Assembly (NCBI GenBank): GCA_902496125.1
Contig: CABUZU010000083.1
Location: 1 to 8,378 of the forward strand
Reading direction: 5' to 3'
DNA: 8,378 nt
Source: an uncultured Lachnospiraceae bacterium
GTDB taxonomy: Bacteria > Bacillota > Clostridia > Lachnospirales > Lachnospiraceae
The notes under the pieces were generated by a model. The model searched no databases, had not been told where the DNA came from, and worked only from the letters and a program-made list of their open reading frames with translations. This document shows positions 1 to 5,916 of the stretch, one piece after another. Within the stretch, counting starts at the first letter, position 1; every line of letters starts with the position of its first letter. The position numbers were made by a program, and so were the translations under genes.

Positions 1-1
1 A

Positions 2-1675
2 GTAACGGTTTCAAACCGTCCAGACCTTTGCGAATATCAGTGTAATGGTGCAATGGCAGCAGCGAAGGCTTATAAAAAAGCCCCCTTTATGATTGCTGAT
101 GATGTAGTGGCAAAATTACAAGATGATGAGGCGTTTTTGGAAGTAACCTCAGTAAAGCCAGGATTTATTAATTTAAAAGTAAATCCTATCTATTTATCAA
201 ATTACTTAAATGAAATGTCAAAAGATGATAAATTAGGATGTGCCAATTTAGGTCAGAATAAGAAAATGATTATTGACTATGGTGGACCAAATGTAGCAAA
301 GCCTCTTCATGTAGGACATCTTCGTTCAGCAGTTATTGGTGAGAGTATCAAACGAATTGGTCGTTATGTAGGTTGGGACGTAATAGGAGATGCTCATCTT
401 GGTGATTGGGGCCTTCAGATGGGATTGATTATTGAAGAGTTTCGTACTAGAAATCCAGAACTTGTTTATTTTGATGAAAATTATACCGGTCCTTATCCAG
501 AAGAAGCACCGTTTACAATTTCAGAATTAGAAGAAATTTATCCAACTGCTAGTGGTAAATCAAAAGTAGATAAAGAGTATGCGAAAAGAGCTCATGATGC
601 AACTGTTTATTTACAACAAGGAAGACCAGGTTATCGCGCACTTTGGCAGCATATCTTAAATGTTTCGATTGCAGATTTAAAGAAGAACTATTCATTCTTA
701 AATGTAGAATTTGATTTATGGAAGAAAGAAAGTGATGCACAGCCTTATATTCCAGATATGGTAAAGCAGATGAAGGAACAAGGATTTGCTCATGAAAGTG
801 AAGGAGCTTTAGTCGTAGATGTAAAAGAAGAGACCGATACAAAAGAAATTCCACCTTGTATTATTGTAAAATCAGATGGAGCTACGTTGTATTCTACTAC
901 AGACTTAGCTACTTTAGTAGAACGTGAGAAACTATTTGACCCAGCTTATGTACTATATGTAGTAGATAAAAGGCAGGAAATGCATTTTAAACAAGTATTT
1001 CGTTGTGCAAAGAAGACTGGAATTGTAAAACCAGAAACAAAGCTACAGTTCTTAGGATTTGGTACAATGAATGGTAAAGATGGCAAACCTTTTAAGACTC
1101 GTGACGGTGGAGTGATGAGACTTGAGGTACTATTAAAAGAAATTACAGAAGCTGTATATCAAAAAACAGTAGATAATCGTACAGTTGATAAAGAAGAAGC
1201 AATGGAAACGGCTAAGATGATTGCACTTGCTGCAATTAAGTATGGCGATTTATCCAATCAAGCTTCTAAGGATTATGTATTTGATGTCGATCGATTTACA
1301 TCATTTGAAGGAGATACCGGTCCTTATATTTTATATACCATTGTACGAATCAAATCTATTTTAAATAAATGTGAAAATAAAGAATTTGATAAATTAAATG
1401 AGGCTACAAGTGAAAGTGAAAAAGCATTACAGTTAATTTTAACTCGTTTTGCAGAATGTGTAGAAAATGCATTTGTAGAAACGGCACCTCATAAAATTTG
1501 TGCATATATCTATGAAGTATCCAATGCATTTAATCGTTTCTATCATGAAACGAAAATCTTAGCGGAAGCAGATAGTAAAAAGCAATCTGGTTACTTAGCA
1601 TTATTAGCACTTACTCGAAAAGTATTAGAAACTTGTATTGATTTATTAGGGTTTGAAGCACCAGAAAGGATGTAA
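2..1675 (+). CDS. argS: Arginyl-tRNA synthetase, 5' end outside window
   Basis: Class I aminoacyl-tRNA synthetase that charges tRNA-Arg in the cytoplasm. The frame is open from base 2 and reads VTVSNRPDLCEYQCNGAMAA across the first in-frame ATG (base 53). This is the conserved ArgRS N-terminal add-1 region, so that ATG is internal and the true start lies upstream. About 557 residues are visible, and perhaps 20-30 are missing. The HIGH signature appears as HVGH at bases 308-319, preceded by the typical GGPNVAKPL. As in many ArgRSs the KMSKS loop is degenerate; its equivalent is KPFKTRDGG near bases 1084-1110. The C-terminal helical anticodon-binding domain ends in GFEAPERM, a normal ArgRS terminus. 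The stop TAA directly abuts the GTG start of the next gene, so the two are probably cotranscribed and translationally coupled. No frameshift or missing core motif is seen. Confidence 0.97.
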   Translation, partial: VTVSNRPDLCEYQCNGAMAAAKAYKKAPFMIADDVVAKLQDDEAFLEVTSVKPGFINLKVNPIYLSNYLNEMSKDDKLGCANLGQNKKMIIDYGGPNVAKPLHVGHLRSAVIGESIKRIGRYVGWDVIGDAHLGDWGLQMGLIIEEFRTRNPELVYFDENYTGPYPEEAPFTISELEEIYPTASGKSKVDKEYAKRAHDATVYLQQGRPGYRALWQHILNVSIADLKKNYSFLNVEFDLWKKESDAQPYIPDMVKQMKEQGFAHESEGALVVDVKEETDTKEIPPCIIVKSDGATLYSTTDLATLVEREKLFDPAYVLYVVDKRQEMHFKQVFRCAKKTGIVKPETKLQFLGFGTMNGKDGKPFKTRDGGVMRLEVLLKEITEAVYQKTVDNRTVDKEEAMETAKMIALAAIKYGDLSNQASKDYVFDVDRFTSFEGDTGPYILYTIVRIKSILNKCENKEFDKLNEATSESEKALQLILTRFAECVENAFVETAPHKICAYIYEVSNAFNRFYHETKILAEADSKKQSGYLALLALTRKVLETCIDLLGFEAPERM

Positions 1676-2542
1676 GTGTATAAAAATTATATATGTCCGA
1701 TTTGTGAATCAAGGTTAGTAGGGCAGCGTTACTGCCCTAGTTGCAAAAAAATGGTTGAACCATTAGTTTATTCAGGAAGATATCTTCCGAATGAACATAG
1801 TGATAGATGTCTTGTTGAGCCAAAGAAAGAGAAAACTACTAAGAAGATAAGTAGTAAGAAAATTAATATTTTACCTGTAATTGCAGTTATAATTGGATTA
1901 TTGCCTGGTATAATTTCATTTGGTGGAGCCTTGATTGATGAATTTTCAGAGCCAGATATTGACCCAGAAAATTATAGCAATCCAGAATTTATCGAGGCTG
2001 TTTTAGATAATTATATAGACAAAAATATAGATAAATACGAAGCAACAGGATGTGCGTCTTACTATGTGGATGAAGATTTTGTAAATGAATGGAGTGAGCC
2101 AGGAACTGGATATCAGTGTTTTGATACAAGTTATGAAGGAATTATAGATAAATTTCCAGATTATTCGGTTGAAGAAGGTGATAGTCTCTATAGTGTAGAG
2201 CTATTGGGCTCAGATTATTTAACTTATTATAACCATATAATAAATTTATCCGATAGTTATGAAAATAATATTGAAATCGAATACGATGAAATCTCAAAGC
2301 AAGTGATTCAAGTAAGATATGAGCAGACACCAGAAGATGGTGCTGATGTCAACTTTGAAATTCCATTATCGATTGCAAAATACTTAGATTCATATGATAC
2401 GATTACCGAAGATTTATTACAAGAAATATTTTCCTCGGCAGAAGATGAAGATGAAATGAATCTACAAAATGTTGAAGGGATGAGCATTTATGTAGAGGAG
2501 TATGAAGACACAATTAGCTGGTCTTTTGAAAGAAAAAACTAG
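1676..2542 (+). CDS. Zinc-ribbon single-pass membrane protein, unknown function
   Basis: I do not recognise a named family. The 288-residue protein begins with a compact zinc ribbon: C7-P-I-C10 and C20-P-S-C23. A lysine-rich stretch (about 49-62) follows, then one hydrophobic segment (about 65-85, ILPVIAVIIGLLPGIISFGG), then an acidic domain of about 200 residues with many Asp, Glu and Tyr. The topology suggested is zinc ribbon inside, one membrane span, acidic domain outside; positive charges before the span support this. Further cysteines lie at about 45, 126 and 148. The GTG start directly follows the argS stop, with AAAGGA a few bases upstream inside the argS end. It is 18 nt from the DAHP synthase gene, so it is in the same run as housekeeping genes, but nothing in its sequence ties it to tRNA charging or aromatic synthesis. 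The C-terminal domain may sense or bind something outside the cell; that is inference only. Confidence 0.85.
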   Translation: MYKNYICPICESRLVGQRYCPSCKKMVEPLVYSGRYLPNEHSDRCLVEPKKEKTTKKISSKKINILPVIAVIIGLLPGIISFGGALIDEFSEPDIDPENYSNPEFIEAVLDNYIDKNIDKYEATGCASYYVDEDFVNEWSEPGTGYQCFDTSYEGIIDKFPDYSVEEGDSLYSVELLGSDYLTYYNHIINLSDSYENNIEIEYDEISKQVIQVRYEQTPEDGADVNFEIPLSIAKYLDSYDTITEDLLQEIFSSAEDEDEMNLQNVEGMSIYVEEYEDTISWSFERKN

Positions 2543-2560
2543 AAGAAAAGGGGAAAGAAA

Positions 2561-3589
2561 ATGAGTTTCGATTTTGTCAACAAACTACCAATTCCAAAGG
2601 AAACGAAAGAACGTTATCCAATGACACAGGAGAATATCCGTATTAAACAAGAAAGAGATGCCGAAATTCGTAAAGTATTTACAGGTGAAAGTGATAAATT
2701 TGTTGTAATTATTGGACCTTGCTCAGCAGACCATGAGGATCCAGTACTTGATTATGTCAATCGTCTAGCAAAGGTACAAGAAAAGGTAAAAGATAAATTA
2801 ATTTTAATTCCTAGAATTTATACGAATAAACCTAGAACTACAGGGTTAGGCTATAAGGGGCTTTTACATCAACCAGACCCAGAAAAGAAACCAAATTTAT
2901 TTGAAGGTGTTCTAGCAATTCGTAAGCTTCATATGGATGTAATAAAAGAAACCGGCTTAACCACAGCAGATGAAATGCTATATCCTGAAAATTATAGATA
3001 TTTATCCGATATTTTATCCTATGTAGCAGTAGGAGCACGTTCCGTTGAAAATCAACAGCATCGTTTGACGGTAAGTGGTATGGATATCCCTGCTGGTATG
3101 AAAAATCCAACGGGTGGAGACTTATCTGTTATGATGAATGCAGTAGTAGCAGGTCAAGCAGCTCATGAATTTATTTTTAGAGGTTGGGCAGTTAATACAA
3201 CTGGTAATGATTTAGTTCACACAATTTTACGTGGCTATACCGATAAACACGGAAAGAATTTCCCTAATTATCATTATGAAGATTTACAGGATTTATGCAA
3301 TCTTTATGCTGAAAAGAATTTAAAGAATCCTGCTTGTATTGTAGATGCAAATCATGCAAATTCATCTAAGAAATATAAAGAACAGATTCGTATTACAAAA
3401 GAAGTCTTACACAGTATGAGATATTCAAAAGATATTCATAATTTAGTAAAAGGTGTAATGATTGAAAGTTATCTAGAAGAGGGTTGCCAAAAGATTAGTG
3501 ACCATGTTTATGGTCGTTCTATTACAGACCCTTGCCTTGGATGGGATGATAGTGAAAAATTGATTTATTATATTGCGGAAAATTTATAA
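2561..3589 (+). CDS. aroF: DAHP synthase, class I (AroF/AroG type)
   Basis: 3-deoxy-7-phosphoheptulonate synthase joins phosphoenolpyruvate and erythrose 4-phosphate, the first committed step of the shikimate pathway. The 342-residue length matches the E. coli AroF/AroG/AroH type. Conserved active-site elements are visible in order: GPCSA at 52-56 (metal-binding Cys), KPRTT at 90-94, DANHANSSK with the metal-ligand His at about 265, MIESYLEEG with the metal-ligand Glu at about 302, and SITDPCLGW with the metal-ligand Asp at about 323. The E. coli-type FEKPRTT is replaced here by TNKPRTT. A ribosome binding site AAGGGG sits 7 nt before the ATG. This type is usually feedback-inhibited by an aromatic amino acid, but which one cannot be read with confidence. 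The symbol is by family; the paralogue letter is not certain. It lies 15 nt before glnS, in the same operon-like run. Confidence 0.95.
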   Translation: MSFDFVNKLPIPKETKERYPMTQENIRIKQERDAEIRKVFTGESDKFVVIIGPCSADHEDPVLDYVNRLAKVQEKVKDKLILIPRIYTNKPRTTGLGYKGLLHQPDPEKKPNLFEGVLAIRKLHMDVIKETGLTTADEMLYPENYRYLSDILSYVAVGARSVENQQHRLTVSGMDIPAGMKNPTGGDLSVMMNAVVAGQAAHEFIFRGWAVNTTGNDLVHTILRGYTDKHGKNFPNYHYEDLQDLCNLYAEKNLKNPACIVDANHANSSKKYKEQIRITKEVLHSMRYSKDIHNLVKGVMIESYLEEGCQKISDHVYGRSITDPCLGWDDSEKLIYYIAENL

Positions 3590-3604
3590 AATATGGAGGA
3601 AATT

Positions 3605-5272
3605 ATGGCAGAAGAAACTGTTTCAAAGAATTTTATTGAATTAATTATTGATAAAGATTTAGAAGAAGGAAGATTTGACCATGTTCAAACAAGATTTCCA
3701 CCAGAACCAAATGGATATTTACACATTGGTCATGCGAAATCCATTTTATTAAATTCGGGATTGGCTAAAAAATACAATGGTAAATTTAACCTTCGTTTTG
3801 ATGATACGAATCCAACAAAAGAAAGAGTGGAATTTGTAGAGTCTATTAAAGAAGATGTAAAATGGTTAGGAGCTGATTGGGAAGACCGTTTATTCTTTGC
3901 TTCTAATTATTTTGAAAAGATGTATGAATGTGCAATCTTTTTAATTAAAAAAGGCAAAGCTTATGTAGATGATTTATCAGCAGAGCAGATTAGAGAATAT
4001 CGTGGAACCTTAAAAGAACCAGGAAAAGAAAGTCCTTATCGTAATCGTAGCGTTGAAGAGAATCTTGAATTATTTACTCAGATGAAAGAGGGTAAATTTG
4101 AAGATGGTAGTAAGGTGCTTCGTGCAAAAATTGATATGGCATCGCCTAATATCAATATGAGAGACCCTGTCATTTATCGTGTTGCTCATCAGTCTCATCA
4201 CAATACTGGAGATGCTTGGTGTATTTATCCAATGTATGATTTTGCACATCCAATTGAAGATGCAATTGAACATGTAACACATTCGATTTGTACGTTGGAA
4301 TTTGAAGACCACAGACCTCTTTATGATTGGGTTGTAAGAGAATGTGAATTTGAAAATCCACCAAGACAGATTGAATTTGCAAAGCTTTATTTGAAAAATG
4401 TAGTAACAGGTAAAAGATATATTAAGAAATTAGTAGAAGATGGTATTGTAGATGGTTGGGATGACCCACGCCTCGTTTCTATTAGTGGTCTTCGTCGTCG
4501 TGGATATACTCCAGAAGCAATTCAGATGTTTGTTGAACTTGCAGGAGTATCTAAGGCACAGAGTACTTGTGATTATGCAATGCTTGAATATTGTATTAGA
4601 GAAGATCTAAAACTTAAGAAGAGCCGTTTAATGGCTGTATTAAAACCATTAAAGGTTGTAATTGATAATTATCCAGAAGGACAAGTAGAATACCTTGACG
4701 CACCAAATAATAATGAAAATGAAGAACTTGGAAGAAGACAGATTCCATTCTCTAGAGAAATCTATATTGAACAAGATGATTTTATGGAAGTGCCAGTTCG
4801 TAAGTATTTTAGAATGTTCCCAGGAAATGAAGTTCGTCTTATGCATGCATATTTTGTAAAATGTACCGATGTTGTAAAAGATGAAGACGGCAATGTAATA
4901 GAAGTTCATTGTACCTATGACCCAGCTTCTCGTGGTGGAAATAGCCCAGATGGAAGAAAAGTAAAAGGTACCATTCATTGGGTAAGTGCGAGCGAAGCAG
5001 TAAAAGCAGAAGTAAGATTATATGAAAATATTGTAGATGAAGAAAAGGGCGTATATAACGACCAAGGGGAAGTGAATTTAAATCCAAATTCATTACAAGT
5101 ATTAAAAGATTGCTATGTAGAACCAGCTTTAGCAGATGCCAAAGCCTATGATAGCTTCCAGTTTGTACGTAATGGGTTCTTCTGTGTGGATTGTAAAGAC
5201 TCTACAAAAGACCATCTAGTATTCAATCGTATTGTATCATTAAAATCGTCATTTAAATTACCACAGAAATAA
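3605..5272 (+). CDS. glnS: Glutaminyl-tRNA synthetase
   Basis: Class I synthetase that charges tRNA-Gln directly in the cytoplasm. The product is 555 residues from ATG 3605. That start is chosen because GGAGG (3595-3599) lies 5 nt upstream; the earlier in-frame ATG at 3593 overlaps this site and would leave no ribosome binding site. The HIGH motif is HIGH at residues 40-43 within PPEPNGYLHIGHAKS, typical of the GlnRS/GluRS group. GWDDPR and SGLRRRGYTPEAI mark the catalytic core, and a GlnRS-type beta-barrel anticodon domain fills the C-terminal part. Where E. coli GlnRS has MSKRKL, this protein has VVTGKR (266-271), so the KMSKS loop is strongly altered. I recall the same wording in other clostridial GlnRSs, so this looks like a lineage feature and not damage. 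Many Firmicutes lack GlnRS and use GatCAB, so its presence is informative about lineage. It ends the operon-like run. Confidence 0.96.
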   Translation: MAEETVSKNFIELIIDKDLEEGRFDHVQTRFPPEPNGYLHIGHAKSILLNSGLAKKYNGKFNLRFDDTNPTKERVEFVESIKEDVKWLGADWEDRLFFASNYFEKMYECAIFLIKKGKAYVDDLSAEQIREYRGTLKEPGKESPYRNRSVEENLELFTQMKEGKFEDGSKVLRAKIDMASPNINMRDPVIYRVAHQSHHNTGDAWCIYPMYDFAHPIEDAIEHVTHSICTLEFEDHRPLYDWVVRECEFENPPRQIEFAKLYLKNVVTGKRYIKKLVEDGIVDGWDDPRLVSISGLRRRGYTPEAIQMFVELAGVSKAQSTCDYAMLEYCIREDLKLKKSRLMAVLKPLKVVIDNYPEGQVEYLDAPNNNENEELGRRQIPFSREIYIEQDDFMEVPVRKYFRMFPGNEVRLMHAYFVKCTDVVKDEDGNVIEVHCTYDPASRGGNSPDGRKVKGTIHWVSASEAVKAEVRLYENIVDEEKGVYNDQGEVNLNPNSLQVLKDCYVEPALADAKAYDSFQFVRNGFFCVDCKDSTKDHLVFNRIVSLKSSFKLPQK

Positions 5273-5283
5273 AAAATAAAGAT

Positions 5284-5315
5284 AGACCTGCACGAAAGAG
5301 TGTAGGTCTTTTTTT
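5284..5315 (+). terminator. Intrinsic terminator of the argS-glnS run
   Basis: A 10-bp stem (AGACCTGCAC / GTGTAGGTCT, one G-U pair) with a six-base loop GAAAGA is followed at once by six or more T. It begins 11 nt after the glnS stop. The opposite strand also has an A/T-rich tail, so it may act weakly in the other direction. Confidence 0.9.
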
Positions 5316-5320
5316 GATTA

Positions 5321-5358
5321 AAACAAAAAGAAAGACAGATGGCAAGTCTGTCTTTCTT
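5321..5358 (-). terminator. Strong minus-strand intrinsic terminator
   Basis: A perfect 12-bp inverted repeat (5328-5339 and 5347-5358) closes a seven-base loop. Read on the minus strand it is followed by TTTTTG TTT; read on the plus strand it is followed by AGAAAAAG, with no T run. It therefore terminates transcription coming from the right, and the only minus-strand unit there is the B12 riboswitch transcript. It lies 49 nt beyond the convergent glnS stop and would protect glnS from antisense read-through. Confidence 0.8.
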
Positions 5359-5454
5359 AGAAAAAGAGGGTTAAAGGAATAAGGTTTCGAACCTATAAAG
5401 AGGATTTATTTCTTCTTAATTTTATTAGGAGTAATCAAAGAAGAAATGGATTTT

Positions 5455-5475
5455 TGTGAATTAGAGGAATTCACA
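5455..5475 (-). repeat. 8-bp inverted repeat in the B12 read-through segment
   Basis: TGTGAATT and AATTCACA flank a five-base loop. On neither strand is it followed by a T run, so it is not an intrinsic terminator. It would form a small hairpin in the read-through RNA just after the first terminator. Confidence 0.4.
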
Positions 5476-5478
5476 ATC

Positions 5479-5499
5479 AAAAAAACAGCCACCCGGCTG
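5479..5499 (-). terminator. First minus-strand terminator downstream of the B12 riboswitch
   Basis: On the minus strand a GC stem CAGCC / GGCTG with loop GGGT is followed by seven T. It lies about 110 nt beyond the aptamer. It can be the riboswitch expression platform (transcription attenuation) or a plain terminator after the 23-codon ORF that stops at 5512. I could not find a clear anti-terminator partner by eye, so the switching role is unproven. Confidence 0.75.
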
Positions 5500-5511
5500 C
5501 TGATGAATTAG

Positions 5512-5583
5512 TTATTCTTCGAAAGAATTAATACTTTGATTAAAAATGAAAGTAAAAATAATCTCTCCAAACACCGATATCAT
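5512..5583 (-). CDS. Possible 23-residue hydrophobic micropeptide starting in the riboswitch hairpin
   Basis: An ATG-started frame begins in the 3' arm of the L13-type hairpin and encodes MISVFGEIIF TFIFNQ followed by SINSFEE and TAA. The middle is hydrophobic and the tail is acidic. The first terminator hairpin begins 13 nt after the stop. The ribosome binding site is doubtful: AGGTG directly abuts the ATG, which is too close, though it is 9 nt from an in-frame GTG at codon 4 (5574). Sequestering this site in a hairpin held by the aptamer would be normal translational B12 control. A frame this short can arise by chance. Confidence 0.18.
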   Translation of the reverse strand: MISVFGEIIFTFIFNQSINSFEE

Positions 5584-5606
5584 CACCTATTCACCGTAGG
5601 ATATCG
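5575..5606 (-). promoter_or_regulatory. L13-type hairpin of the cobalamin riboswitch expression platform
   Basis: The outer stem CGATATC / GATATCG and inner stem CCTA / TAGG close a loop CGGTGAA (5590-5596, minus strand). The loop bases CGGTG can pair with CACUG in the conserved GCCACTG segment (5693-5697), with one G-U pair. This is the expected kissing contact between L5 and L13 in cobalamin riboswitches. The fold is inferred by eye. AGGTGATG, a possible start region, lies in the 3' arm. Confidence 0.55.
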
Positions 5607-5610
5607 TTCA

Positions 5611-5757
5611 TTAAGTAGGTCTCCTGACTTAAGTTCATCACTAAACACGCCTTCCCGATTAATCAGTGGCATTTGTATCTAGCTCCCTATCACAGTGGCG
5701 GGACCGCTTCGGAATCACACCGAAATTCCCTTTTAATCTCTTACTGAGAACTTAACT
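5611..5757 (-). promoter_or_regulatory. Cobalamin (vitamin B12) riboswitch aptamer
   Basis: Read on the minus strand the conserved blocks occur in canonical order: AAAAGGGAA, CGGTGTGATTCCG, GCGGTCCCGCCACTGTGA, GGGAGC, GCCACTG, GGGAAGG and the B12 box AAGTCAGGAGACC. These are the hallmarks of the adenosylcobalamin-type aptamer, in which ligand binding turns expression down. A closing P1 helix is possible between 5750-5755 and 5611-5616 (6 bp). The same 5' strand can instead form 8 perfect pairs between 5748-5755 and 5629-5636, next to the B12 box, so two exclusive folds exist. No cobalamin synthesis, transport or B12-independent isozyme gene follows on this strand. Confidence 0.95.
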
Positions 5758-5778
5758 TACTGTTTTATTGATGTCCTT

Positions 5779-5807
5779 ATGATAGCATCTTTTGTTTGAA
5801 GTGTCAA
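5779..5807 (-). promoter_or_regulatory. Sigma-A promoter of the B12 riboswitch transcript
   Basis: On the minus strand, -35 TTGACA (perfect, 5802-5807), a 17-bp spacer and -10 TATCAT (5779-5784) preceded by TGC (extended -10). Transcription would start near 5772, about 15 nt before the aptamer. This intact, near-consensus promoter argues that the unit is still transcribed. Confidence 0.85.
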
Positions 5808-5822
5808 TACTTTTGCTATAAT
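5795..5822 (+). promoter_or_regulatory. Candidate plus-strand promoter overlapping the riboswitch promoter
   Basis: A perfect extended -10, TGCTATAAT (5814-5822), has a weak -35 TTTGAA (5795-5800) at a 16-bp spacing. It overlaps the -35 of the minus-strand promoter, so the two could not be occupied together. Start would be near 5829, heading toward the 47-codon ORF and the acs operon. Confidence 0.4.
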
Positions 5823-5851
5823 AATTTGGAATTGCAAGAAAACTTTCACAC

Positions 5852-5880
5852 TAGACAAATAAAAAAATTTGTGATATTAT
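5852..5880 (+). promoter_or_regulatory. Candidate promoter upstream of the 47-codon ORF
   Basis: -35 TAGACA (5852-5857, 5 of 6), a 17-bp spacer, and -10 TATTAT (5875-5880, 5 of 6) preceded by TGA (extended -10). Start would be near 5887, about 30 nt before the ORF at 5917. Confidence 0.45.
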
Positions 5881-5886
5881 TACAAA
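5868..5886. promoter_or_regulatory. Near-palindrome over the -10 box, possible operator
   Basis: A 19-bp sequence, TTTGTGATA-T-TATTACAAA, is symmetric except for one pair. It covers the -10 box of the candidate promoter at 5852-5880. It resembles a TGTGA/TTACA operator, but its spacing is one base shorter than a CRP/FNR-type site and it does not match Rex. A second short inverted repeat (ACAAAT/ATTTGT, 5855-5872) overlaps it. In AT-rich DNA this could be chance. Confidence 0.25.
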
Positions 5887-5916
5887 ACATTGAAAAACAT
5901 ACTAGGGATAATCCTT

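Larger units (their letters stand above)
5406..5507 (-). pseudogene. Open frame of 33 codons, possible 3' remnant of a lost B12-regulated gene
   Basis: On the minus strand, between the two terminators, a frame open for 33 codons reads VAVFLIV and then NSSNSQ...TPNKIKKK before TAA. A hydrophobic stretch followed by a polar, lysine-rich tail and a stop, with a terminator about 48 nt later, looks like the C-terminus of a membrane protein. There is no ATG and no ribosome binding site, and the frame starts inside the first terminator hairpin. It may be chance. It was scored because gene loss would explain an orphan riboswitch. Confidence 0.15.
5321..5772 (-). ncRNA. Orphan B12-riboswitch transcription unit without a recognisable gene
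   Basis: A sigma-A promoter (5779-5807), a full cobalamin aptamer, an L13-type hairpin and two successive intrinsic terminators form a self-contained minus-strand unit. Start is inferred about 7 nt after the -10 box (near 5772). Predicted products are a short RNA of about 290 nt ending at the first terminator (5479) and a read-through RNA of about 450 nt ending at the second (5321). No gene of normal size is present. Candidates inside are a 23-codon ORF (5512-5583) and a 33-codon open frame (5406-5507). B12-riboswitch-controlled non-coding RNAs are known from Listeria (Rli55, AspocR) and Enterococcus (EutX). I see no ANTAR-target paired hairpins here, so this would not be of the Rli55/EutX kind. 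A decayed gene is the main alternative. Confidence 0.55.

Noticed and set aside
53..55. ATG as the argS start
   Set aside because: The same frame is open to base 2 and encodes conserved ArgRS residues (VTVSNRPDLCEYQCNGA) before it, so the ATG is internal and the gene is cut by the window edge.
549..854. Minus-strand open frames inside argS, the zinc-ribbon gene, aroF and glnS
   Set aside because: They are antisense shadows of well-supported plus-strand genes, with no ribosome binding sites and low-complexity His/Leu-rich products.
3593..3604. Upstream ATG as the glnS start (adds MEEI)
   Set aside because: It overlaps the GGAGG ribosome binding site that serves the ATG at 3605 and has no site of its own.
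5378..5398. tRNA T-arm-like sequence on the minus strand (GGTTCGAAACC)
   Set aside because: Only three or four pairs form around the loop, and no acceptor, D or anticodon arms or CCA end can be fitted nearby.
5611..5757. B12 riboswitch as the leader of the cooC-acsA operon
   Set aside because: The conserved blocks read in canonical order only on the minus strand, and its promoter points toward glnS, away from cooC.
5868..5886. Rex or CRP/FNR operator assignment
   Set aside because: The palindrome is 19 bp with inner spacing that fits neither the 18-bp Rex pattern nor the 16-bp TGTGA-N6-TCACA pattern, so only a generic operator is suggested.
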